Assembly (NCBI RefSeq): GCF_002891295.1 | Contig: NZ_LGUI01000009.1 | Coordinates: 248,001 to 312,000 of the forward strand | Source of the DNA: Streptomyces eurocidicus | GTDB lineage: Bacteria > Actinomycetota > Actinomycetes > Streptomycetales > Streptomycetaceae | Direction: 5' to 3' | Length of the DNA stretch: 64,000 bases | In this document: positions 57,851 through 64,000 of the stretch, in pieces | How the letters are laid out: every line of letters starts with the position of its first letter | How positions within the stretch are numbered: position 1 is the stretch's first letter | The notes under the pieces: model-generated | Databases searched by the model: none | What the model was told of the DNA's origin: nothing | The model's input: only the letters and a program-made list of their open reading frames with translations | Position numbers and translations under genes: made by a program

Positions 57851-58855
57851 ATGCGCCGCTACGGCAAGAACCCCGACGAGGACGACGTCCGCGTCCGCCC
57901 CAACCGCAAGGGCAACCGCCCCCGCACCAACATCCGCCCCAAGCACGAGGACGCCGCCGAGGGCTTCGTCCTCACCGTGGACCGGGGCCGGCTGCACGTC
58001 CTCGTCGAGGACCGCACCATCGTCGCGATGAAGGCGCGCGAGCTGGGCCGCAAGGGCGCCGTCGTCGGTGACCGGGTCGCCGTCGTGGGCGATCTGAGCG
58101 GCGCGAAGGACACCCTGGCGCGGATCGTCCGGGTCGAGGGGCGCTCCTCCGTGCTGCGCCGTACGGCCGACGACGACGACCCGTACGAGCGGGTCGTCGT
58201 CGCCAACGCCGACCAGCTGGCGATCGTCACCGCGCTGGCCGACCCCGAGCCGCGCCCCCGGCTGATCGACCGCTGTCTGGTCGCGGCCTACGACGCCGGC
58301 CTGGAGCCGCTGCTCGTGCTGACCAAGTCCGACCTGGCCTCGCCGGACAAGCTCCTGGAGTCCTACGGGACGCTCGGGGTGCGCCATGTGGTGACCAGCC
58401 GCGAGGAGCTGGCGGACGGCGGGGCCGCCGAGCGGGTCCGCGCGGAGCTGACGGGCCGGGTCACCGCCTTCGTCGGCCACTCCGGCGTCGGCAAGACCAC
58501 CCTCGTCAACGCCCTGGTCGAGCGGCAGCGGGCCACCGGGCACGTCAACGCCGTCACCGGCCGGGGCCGGCACACCACGACCTCGGCGCTGGCCCTGCCG
58601 CTGCCGGACGGCTCGGGCTGGGTCATCGACACCCCGGGCGTGCGCTCCTTCGGCCTGCACCACATCGACCCCTCGCGCGTCATCCACGCCTTCCCCGACC
58701 TGGAGCCGGGCACCGAGGGCTGCCCGCGCGCGTGCAGCCACGACGAGCAGGACTGCGCGCTGGACCAGTGGGTGGCGGACGGCCACGCCGATCCGCAGCG
58801 GCTCTACTCCCTGCGGCGGCTGCTCGCGACCCGGGAGCGGCGCGAAGGCGACTGA
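57851..58855 (+). CDS. rsgA: Ribosome small-subunit-dependent GTPase A
   Basis: 334 residues, 16 bp after aroA. An N-terminal basic part and OB fold are followed by a circularly permuted GTPase: G4 LTKSDLA first, then the P-loop GHSGVGKTTLVNAL and G3 DTPGVRSFGL. A C-terminal zinc finger has CPRACSHDEQDCAL. RsgA checks late assembly of the 30S subunit. The close spacing to aroA suggests one operon. Confidence 0.95.
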   Translation: MRRYGKNPDEDDVRVRPNRKGNRPRTNIRPKHEDAAEGFVLTVDRGRLHVLVEDRTIVAMKARELGRKGAVVGDRVAVVGDLSGAKDTLARIVRVEGRSSVLRRTADDDDPYERVVVANADQLAIVTALADPEPRPRLIDRCLVAAYDAGLEPLLVLTKSDLASPDKLLESYGTLGVRHVVTSREELADGGAAERVRAELTGRVTAFVGHSGVGKTTLVNALVERQRATGHVNAVTGRGRHTTTSALALPLPDGSGWVIDTPGVRSFGLHHIDPSRVIHAFPDLEPGTEGCPRACSHDEQDCALDQWVADGHADPQRLYSLRRLLATRERREGD

Positions 58856-58940
58856 TCGCCTACGTTTGCGGGTGACCGTCAGCGGCAAGGGCAACAGCAC
58901 CGGGACGGACGGCGGTCACCGAGCAACGGGAGGCAATCTG

Positions 58941-59264
58941 ATGGCGTGGCTGCTGGTCGTGGTCGCCGGTCTGCTGGAAACCGGCTTCGCCGTCTGTCTC
59001 AAGCTCTCGCACGGCTTCACCCGGCTCTGGCCGACCATCGCCTTCGCCTGCTTCGCGCTGGGCAGCTTCGGTCTGCTGACGCTCTCCCTGAAGAAGCTGG
59101 ACGTCGGCCCGGCCTACGCGGTGTGGACGGGCATCGGCGCGGCCGGCACCGCCGTCTACGGCATGATCTTCCTCGGTGACCTGGTGTCCACCCTCAAGCT
59201 GGTCTCGATCGGCCTGGTGGTCCTGGGCGTCATGGGGTTGCAGCTGTCGGGGTCGGCGCACTGA
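58941..59264 (+). CDS. Small multidrug resistance (SMR) family transporter
   Basis: 107 residues from the ATG at 58941, after GGGAGG. Four membrane helices, with the key Glu in VVAGLLETGFAVCLKLS (residue 13 or so), LKKLDVGPAYAVWTGIGAAG and YGMIFLGDLVSTLKLVSIGL. The LETGFAV and GPAYAVW segments point to the SugE/Gdx (guanidinium) side of the family rather than EmrE, though this is not certain. Its 3' end overlaps the convergent ABC gene by 35 bp. Confidence 0.88.
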   Translation: MAWLLVVVAGLLETGFAVCLKLSHGFTRLWPTIAFACFALGSFGLLTLSLKKLDVGPAYAVWTGIGAAGTAVYGMIFLGDLVSTLKLVSIGLVVLGVMGLQLSGSAH

Positions 59265-61320
59265 CCCGCTCGGCGAAGTGACAGGCCGCCGTCCGGTCCG
59301 GCCCGAAGGCCCGCTGTTCCGGCCGCTCCTCCGCGCAGCGCGCCCGCTCGGCCGCGGCCAGCCCCGCGTACACCGGGCACCGGCCCCGGAAGCGGCAGCC
59401 CGGCTCCCGTAGCACCGGGCTCGGCGGGTCCCCGGCGAGGAGGATCCGCTCCCGGTTCCGCTCCCGCGCCGGGTCGGGCACGGGCACGGCCGAGAGCAGG
59501 GCCCGGGTGTAGGGGTGGCGGGGGCGGGCGAAGACCTCCTCGACCGGGCCGGTCTCCACGGTCCGGCCGAGGTACATCACGCTGACGCGGTCGGCGATGT
59601 GCCGTACGACGGCGAGGTCGTGGGAGACGAAGAGGTAGGCGAGCCCCAGCTCGTCCTTGAGCCGCCGCAGCAGGTTGAGCACACCGGCCTGCACCGACAC
59701 GTCGAGCGCGGACACCGGCTCGTCCAGGACCAGCAGCTCCGGCCGCACGGCGAGGGCCCGGGCGATCCCGACGCGCTGCCGCTGGCCGCCGGAGAACTCG
59801 TGCGGGAAGCGGCCGGCGTGGGCGGCCTCCAGACCGACCAGGCGCAGCAGTTCCGGGGTCCGCCGGGCCGCGGCCGCGCGGCTCGCGCCCTGTGCGCGCA
59901 GCGGTTCGGCGACGATGTCGCCGATGGGCATCCGGGGGTCGAGGCTGGCCATGGGGTCCTGGAAGACGATCTGCACCGAGCCGCGCAGGGCATGTGCTTG
60001 ACGTTTCGTCAGCTCACTGGTGGAGCGGCCGAGGAGGTCGACCGTCCCGGCCTCGGGGGCGGCCAGCCGGAGGATCTCCATGAGCGTGGTCGACTTGCCG
60101 GAGCCGGACTCCCCGACGAGGCCGAGGGTCTCGCCGCGCCGGATGTCGAGGTCCACGCCGTCGACGGCGTACACGCTGCCGACGCGGCGGCGGAAGACGC
60201 CGCCCTTGCGGACCGGGAAGGTACGGGCCAGCCCCCGCACCCGGAGCACGGAGGGCAGCTCCTCGCGGGGCACGGCCTCCCGCGCGGGGGTGTGGTCGGG
60301 TACGGGGAACAGGGTGGCCGGGTCGGCGGCGGGCGGTCTGAGGCAGGCCGCGAGATGGTCCCCGGTACCGGTGAGGGCGGGTTCGGCGACGGCGCAGCCG
60401 TCGTCGGCGAGGGGGCAGCGGGGGGCGAAGGCACAGCCCGGGGGCAGCAGCCGGAGCTCGGGCGGCGCGCCGGGGATGGGGGTGAGCGGGCGGTCCGCGG
60501 TGTCGGGGCGGGGCACGGCGCCGAGCAGCCCGACGGTGTAGGGCATCCGGGGCGCGGCGAACAGCTCGGTGGCGGGGGCGCTCTCGACGACCCGGCCCGC
60601 GTACATCACGGCGACCCGGTCGGCCATGCCGGCGATCACCCCGAGGTCGTGGCTGACGAGCAGCAGGGCGGCGCCGGTCTCCCGCTGCGCGGTGCGCAGC
60701 ACGTCGAGGACCTGGGCCTGCACGGTGACGTCGAGGGCGGTGGTGGGTTCGTCGGCGAGGAGCACGTCGGGGGCGTTGGCGATCGCCATGGCGATCACGG
60801 CGCGCTGGCGCATGCCGCCGGAGAACTCATGGGGGTAGGCGTCGGCGCGGCGGCCGGGCTCGGGGATGCCGACGAGGTCGAGGAGCTCCACGGCGCGGCG
60901 CCGGGCGTGGGCCCGGGAGACGTCCTGGTGGACGCGGACGGCCTCGGCGATCTGGTCGCCGACGCGGTGCACGGGGGTGAGCGCGGAGAGCGGGTCCTGG
61001 AAGACCATGGCGATCCCGCGGCCGCGGATCCTGGCCAGGGCGCGTTCGTCCGCGCCGAGCAGTTCCTCGCCAGCGGCCCGTACGGAGCCCTGGACACGGG
61101 CGGTGCGGGGCAGCAGGCCCATGGCGGCGAGGGCGACGGTGGACTTGCCGGAGCCCGACTCGCCGACCAGGCCGAGGACCTCGCCGCGGCGCAGCGCGAG
61201 GTCGACGCCCCGGACGGCGGGCACCGGCCCGTCGGGGCCGTCGAAGTCGACCCGCAGGTCGCGGATGTCGAGGACCGGCGGGGCGGTGGTGCGGGGGGCG
61301 TCGGTGACCGGGGCGCTCAT
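59230..61320 (-). CDS. Fused dipeptide/oligopeptide ABC transporter ATP-binding protein (DppD-DppF type)
   Basis: 696 residues from the ATG at 61320. Two full ATPase domains in one chain. The first has GESGSGKSTVALAAMG, FSGGMRQRAVIAMAIA and LLADEPTTALD; the second has GESGSGKSTTLMEIL, FSGGQRQRVGIARALA and LVLDEPVSALD. Each ends with the oligopeptide-type Cys-rich segment (CAFAPRCPLADDGC; CRFRGRCPVY), which may hold an iron-sulfur cluster. It powers the permeases encoded upstream; start overlaps the permease stop (ATGA). Confidence 0.93.
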   Translation of the reverse strand: MSAPVTDAPRTTAPPVLDIRDLRVDFDGPDGPVPAVRGVDLALRRGEVLGLVGESGSGKSTVALAAMGLLPRTARVQGSVRAAGEELLGADERALARIRGRGIAMVFQDPLSALTPVHRVGDQIAEAVRVHQDVSRAHARRRAVELLDLVGIPEPGRRADAYPHEFSGGMRQRAVIAMAIANAPDVLLADEPTTALDVTVQAQVLDVLRTAQRETGAALLLVSHDLGVIAGMADRVAVMYAGRVVESAPATELFAAPRMPYTVGLLGAVPRPDTADRPLTPIPGAPPELRLLPPGCAFAPRCPLADDGCAVAEPALTGTGDHLAACLRPPAADPATLFPVPDHTPAREAVPREELPSVLRVRGLARTFPVRKGGVFRRRVGSVYAVDGVDLDIRRGETLGLVGESGSGKSTTLMEILRLAAPEAGTVDLLGRSTSELTKRQAHALRGSVQIVFQDPMASLDPRMPIGDIVAEPLRAQGASRAAAARRTPELLRLVGLEAAHAGRFPHEFSGGQRQRVGIARALAVRPELLVLDEPVSALDVSVQAGVLNLLRRLKDELGLAYLFVSHDLAVVRHIADRVSVMYLGRTVETGPVEEVFARPRHPYTRALLSAVPVPDPARERNRERILLAGDPPSPVLREPGCRFRGRCPVYAGLAAAERARCAEERPEQRAFGPDRTAACHFAERVSAPTPTAATP

Positions 61321-62288
61321 GCGCGCTTTCCCTTCCGGCGCGCACGGCGCCTTTTCCTGCCCGGGGCCCGGCCCGAGGTGGGGTCCAGGGCGTCCCGGAG
61401 GCCGTCGCCGAGGAAGTTCACGGCGAGGACGAAGAGCACGAGCAGCCCGGCGGCGAAGAAGAACATCCAGGGGTAGGTGAGGGCGGCGTCGGAGCCGTCG
61501 GCGATGAGCGTGCCGAGGGAGACGTCGGGCGGCCGCACGCCGAATCCGAAGTACGACAGGCTGGTCTCGCTCATCACACCGGCGCCGACGGCGATGGTGG
61601 CGTCGACGATGAGGAAGGAGGAGACGTTCGGCAGGATGTGCCGGAAGACGATGCGCAGCGGGTGTACGCCCATGAGTTCGGCGGCGCGGACGAAGTCGCG
61701 TTCCTTCAGGGAGCGGGCCATCGAGCGGACCACCCGGGCGGTGATCATCCACCCGAAGACGGCGAGCAGGCCGACGAGGGCGAGCCAGCCGGTGTCGCGC
61801 AGCCGGGGCGAGACGATGGCGATGATCAGGAAGGTGGGGAAGACGAGCAGCAGGTCGATGAAGAAGGTGAGGACGCGGTCGGTCCAGCCGCCGAAGTAGC
61901 CCGCGCAGGCGCCGACGACGGAGGCGAGGACGGTGGCGAACAGCGCCACGAGCAGCCCGATGAGCAGGGATTTCCGCAGCCCGTGCAGGACTTGGGCAAA
62001 GACGTCCTGGCCGATGCGGGTGGTGCCCCACCAGTGGTCGGCGGAAGGGGCCTCGCGCAGGGCGGTGTAGTCGATGTCCGTGTGGTTCCACGGTGTCAGG
62101 TACGGGCCGGCGGCGGCGAGCAGGAACAGCAGGAGCAGGACGGTGGCGCCGACGACGGCGTTGGCGTTCCCGGCGAAGCGCCGCAGGGCGACGCGGGCGC
62201 GGCCGGGCGGCGCGGCCCGCTCCGGTGCGTCGTCCGGTTCCGGGGTGTGCTCCGGTCCGGCGGCGGGCGGGGTGGCGGTGGTGGTCAT
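61317..62288 (-). CDS. Oligopeptide ABC transporter permease (DppC/OppC type)
   Basis: 323 residues. A Pro-rich cytoplasmic N-terminus, then six helices; the OppC N-domain LRRFAGNANAVVGATVLLLL, WWGTTRIGQDVFAQVLHGLR, and the EAA loop with VRAAELMGVHPLRIVFRHIL. The strongly basic end (GRKRRRARRKGKRA) is unusual. It pairs with the DppB-type permease 25 bp upstream. Confidence 0.92.
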   Translation of the reverse strand: MTTTATPPAAGPEHTPEPDDAPERAAPPGRARVALRRFAGNANAVVGATVLLLLFLLAAAGPYLTPWNHTDIDYTALREAPSADHWWGTTRIGQDVFAQVLHGLRKSLLIGLLVALFATVLASVVGACAGYFGGWTDRVLTFFIDLLLVFPTFLIIAIVSPRLRDTGWLALVGLLAVFGWMITARVVRSMARSLKERDFVRAAELMGVHPLRIVFRHILPNVSSFLIVDATIAVGAGVMSETSLSYFGFGVRPPDVSLGTLIADGSDAALTYPWMFFFAAGLLVLFVLAVNFLGDGLRDALDPTSGRAPGRKRRRARRKGKRA

Positions 62289-62313
62289 GGTGGGGGCCTC
62301 ACTCGGTCAAGGC

Positions 62314-63342
62314 TCAGCTGGTGCGGACGCGGGGGTCGAGCGCGGCGTGGAGGACGTCGGCCAGGAAGCCCGAGAGCAGCACCATCACGGCGGCGAACAC
62401 ATTGACCGCGACGACGGAGTTCACGTCGCTCTTGCCGATGGAGTCGATGAACCAGGAGCCCATGCCGTGCCAGCCGAAGATCTTCTCGGTGAACGCGGCG
62501 CCGGTGAACAGCGCCAGGAACCCGTAGGCGAAGAAGGTCGACATGGGCACGAGCGCGGTCCGCAGCCCATGGGTGAGGACGGCCCTGCGGTGGGTGAGCC
62601 CCTTGGCCCGGGCGGTGCGCAGGAAGTCGGAGCCGAGCACGTCGAGCATGGTGCCGCGCTGGTATCGGCTGTACGCGGCGGCGGTGCCCAGGGCGATGGA
62701 CAGGGTGGGCAGCAGCAGGTGGACGGCGCGGTCGCCGAGCAAGGTGCCCGCGGAGCCGGTGAGTCCGGGGGTCTTCTCGCCGGTGAAGGAGATGATCTCG
62801 GTGCCCGCGCTCTGGTTGACCTTCATCGCGCCGACCTTGAGGAGCACGGCGAGGAGGAAGGTGGGCGTGGAGAGGAGCAGGAACGCGAAGAAGGTGACCG
62901 CCCGATCGGAAAAACGATACTGCCGGAGCGCTCCCCAGGCTCCGGCGAGGATGCCGGCGGCCGTGCCGAGCACCGTGCCCGCCAGCAGCAGCCGCAGGCT
63001 GACGCCGATCCGGCGGCCGAACTCCTCGCCCACGCTGCCGCTGTCGATGGTGCGGCCGAGGTCGCCGCGCACGGCGTGCGAGAACCAGGCGCCGAAGCGG
63101 TCGAGCACCGGCGTGTGGTCGTTGATGCCGAGCGCGGTCAGCTGCGCCTCCACCGAGTCGGCGGGCGGCGGGGGTTGACGCCCCTCGAAGTAGCCGCGCG
63201 GGGACAGCGCGAGCGACGAGAGCACGTAGGACACGAAGACGGCCACGGCGAGGAGCACGACGTAGTACCCGAGCCGTTTGGTCAGATAGGCGAGCACGGG
63301 GAGTGACGCTATCCGCTGGATAAAGCGGAGTGGTTTCTTCAT
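62314..63342 (-). CDS. Oligopeptide ABC transporter permease (DppB/OppB type)
   Basis: 342 residues. LTKRLGYYVVLLAVAVFVSY at the first helix, then a periplasmic-type domain and five more helices; the EAA loop is FLRTARAKGLTHRRAVLTHG. It forms the channel with the DppC-type permease. It is divergent from the binding-protein gene, so the system is split into two units around one promoter region (63343-63466). Confidence 0.92.
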   Translation of the reverse strand: MKKPLRFIQRIASLPVLAYLTKRLGYYVVLLAVAVFVSYVLSSLALSPRGYFEGRQPPPPADSVEAQLTALGINDHTPVLDRFGAWFSHAVRGDLGRTIDSGSVGEEFGRRIGVSLRLLLAGTVLGTAAGILAGAWGALRQYRFSDRAVTFFAFLLLSTPTFLLAVLLKVGAMKVNQSAGTEIISFTGEKTPGLTGSAGTLLGDRAVHLLLPTLSIALGTAAAYSRYQRGTMLDVLGSDFLRTARAKGLTHRRAVLTHGLRTALVPMSTFFAYGFLALFTGAAFTEKIFGWHGMGSWFIDSIGKSDVNSVVAVNVFAAVMVLLSGFLADVLHAALDPRVRTS

Positions 63343-63466
63343 ATGTCATACGCGTTTCAGGCGTGCTAAATGCTTCGAACGCCTACCCAAGTGACCTGTT
63401 GTGACTGGTGTGTCGTGCATACGGTGACCGGGCCCGTGCGTCCGTCAGCCGAGAGGAACCCCGCCC

Positions 63467-64000
63467 ATGAACAGCGCCGTCAGAGCCGCTGCCGTCGTCG
63501 CCGCGACCGTCTCCGCGGCACTGGTGCTCACCGCCTGCGGCGGCGGAGGGAGCGACGCGTCCGACGACGCGCCGGGCAAGGCCGCGCCGGCGGCCGGCAC
63601 GCAGGACCTCAACCCGCACCCGGCCGGGGACCTCAAGCAGGGCGGTGTGTACAAGGTCTCGATCCAGCAGTGGATCAACCAGTACAACCCCAACCAGACG
63701 GACGGCACCCAGGGCGACGCGTCCGCCATCACCGAGCTGGTCGAGCCGGACCTCTTCACCCTCGACGCCAAGGGCGTCCCGCACTCCAACCCGGACTTCC
63801 TCGCCTCCGCGAAGGTCGTCTCGAACGACCCGCAGGTGGTGTCGTACGAGCTGAACCCGAAGGCCAGGTGGTCGGACGGGAAGCCGCTGGGCGCCGCCGA
63901 CTTCGAGGCCCAGTGGAAGGCGCTCAGCGGCAAGGACAAGGGCTACCAGGTCGCCACCACCAGCGGCTACGACCAGATAGCCAAGGTCGAGCAGGGCAAG
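63467..64000 (+). CDS. Oligopeptide-binding lipoprotein, SBP family 5 (3' end cut by window)
   Basis: The first 178 residues, from the ATG at 63467 with GAGAGG 10 nt before. The lipoprotein signal ends VLTACGGGG, with Cys as anchor. The family 5 solute-binding fold begins with KQGGVYKVSIQQWINQYNPN, ITELVEPDLFTLDAKGVP, VSYELNPKARWSDGKPLGAA and DFEAQWKALSGKD. It would feed peptides to the divergent permeases. The right edge of the window cuts it. Confidence 0.92.
   Translation, partial: MNSAVRAAAVVAATVSAALVLTACGGGGSDASDDAPGKAAPAAGTQDLNPHPAGDLKQGGVYKVSIQQWINQYNPNQTDGTQGDASAITELVEPDLFTLDAKGVPHSNPDFLASAKVVSNDPQVVSYELNPKARWSDGKPLGAADFEAQWKALSGKDKGYQVATTSGYDQIAKVEQGK

Noticed and set aside
58856..58940. 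Guanidine riboswitch before the SMR gene
   Set aside because: I looked for guanidine-I, -II and -III signature segments and did not find them; only a plain inverted repeat is present.
61321..62091. In-frame extension of the fused ABC ATPase to 953 residues
   Set aside because: The extra part overlaps the DppC-type permease gene in another frame; the ATG at 61320 overlaps the permease stop, as usual in operons.

Overview
The window looks like a piece of a Streptomyces chromosome. It has very high G+C, many GTG starts, a WhiB-like gene, the das/nag aminosugar locus with DasR, the sigR-rsrA pair and a class Ia ribonucleotide reductase behind a B12 riboswitch. From memory, the order sigH - wblE - histidine kinase - nagB - dasDCBA - dasR - nrdAB - def - rsrA/sigR - aroA - rsgA follows the S. 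coelicolor core chromosome. No synteny search was run.

Layout. 1-13 kb holds the end of a Mg2+ P-type ATPase, a secreted Gly-rich membrane protein, an LCP-family cell-wall ligase, tatA beside a probable Tat-exported alkaline phosphatase (with a candidate PHO box), a FabH paralogue, glutaminase, a cytoplasmic amidase, a PLP desulfhydrase and a Na+/H+ antiporter. 13-19.5 kb holds stress and development regulation: anti-sigma factor and SigH, a lipid/diacylglycerol kinase, WblE and a PAS histidine kinase. 19.5-28 kb is the aminosugar regulon: SIS isomerase, nagB, GH3 hexosaminidase, the DasABC chitobiose importer and DasR, with several dre-like operators at their starts.

28-43.4 kb is accessory. 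It has small enzymes and regulators, then a compact cluster (about 34.6-39.4 kb) with an HTH regulator coupled to a GNAT enzyme, a small acidic ORF, an ATP-grasp-target RiPP precursor, an ATP-grasp ligase and a PCMT-like methyltransferase. This is the most interesting locus: a graspetide-type cluster with an acidic, Thr/Ser-rich core and an Asp-Gly site suited to aspartimide formation. After it come an orphan gene, a winged-helix protein and a DUF3311/solute:sodium symporter pair.

43.4-64 kb returns to core genes: NrdR boxes and a B12 riboswitch driving nrdAB, peptide deformylase, a TPR protein, two overlapping HD-domain membrane proteins, rsrA and sigR (with a sigma-R-type promoter and the upstream start for the long isoform), a hydrolase, an SRAP DNA-repair protein, an M50 protease, aroA, rsgA, an SMR pump, and a dipeptide/oligopeptide ABC transporter whose two ATPases are fused. 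The binding lipoprotein runs off the right edge.

A GC-rich interspersed repeat of up to about 300 bp, present in both orientations and ending in inverted CCCGCCCCTTCCCG-type arms, fills at least seven intergenic gaps, mostly between or at the 3' ends of genes. No tRNA, rRNA, integrase, transposase or CRISPR array was recognised.
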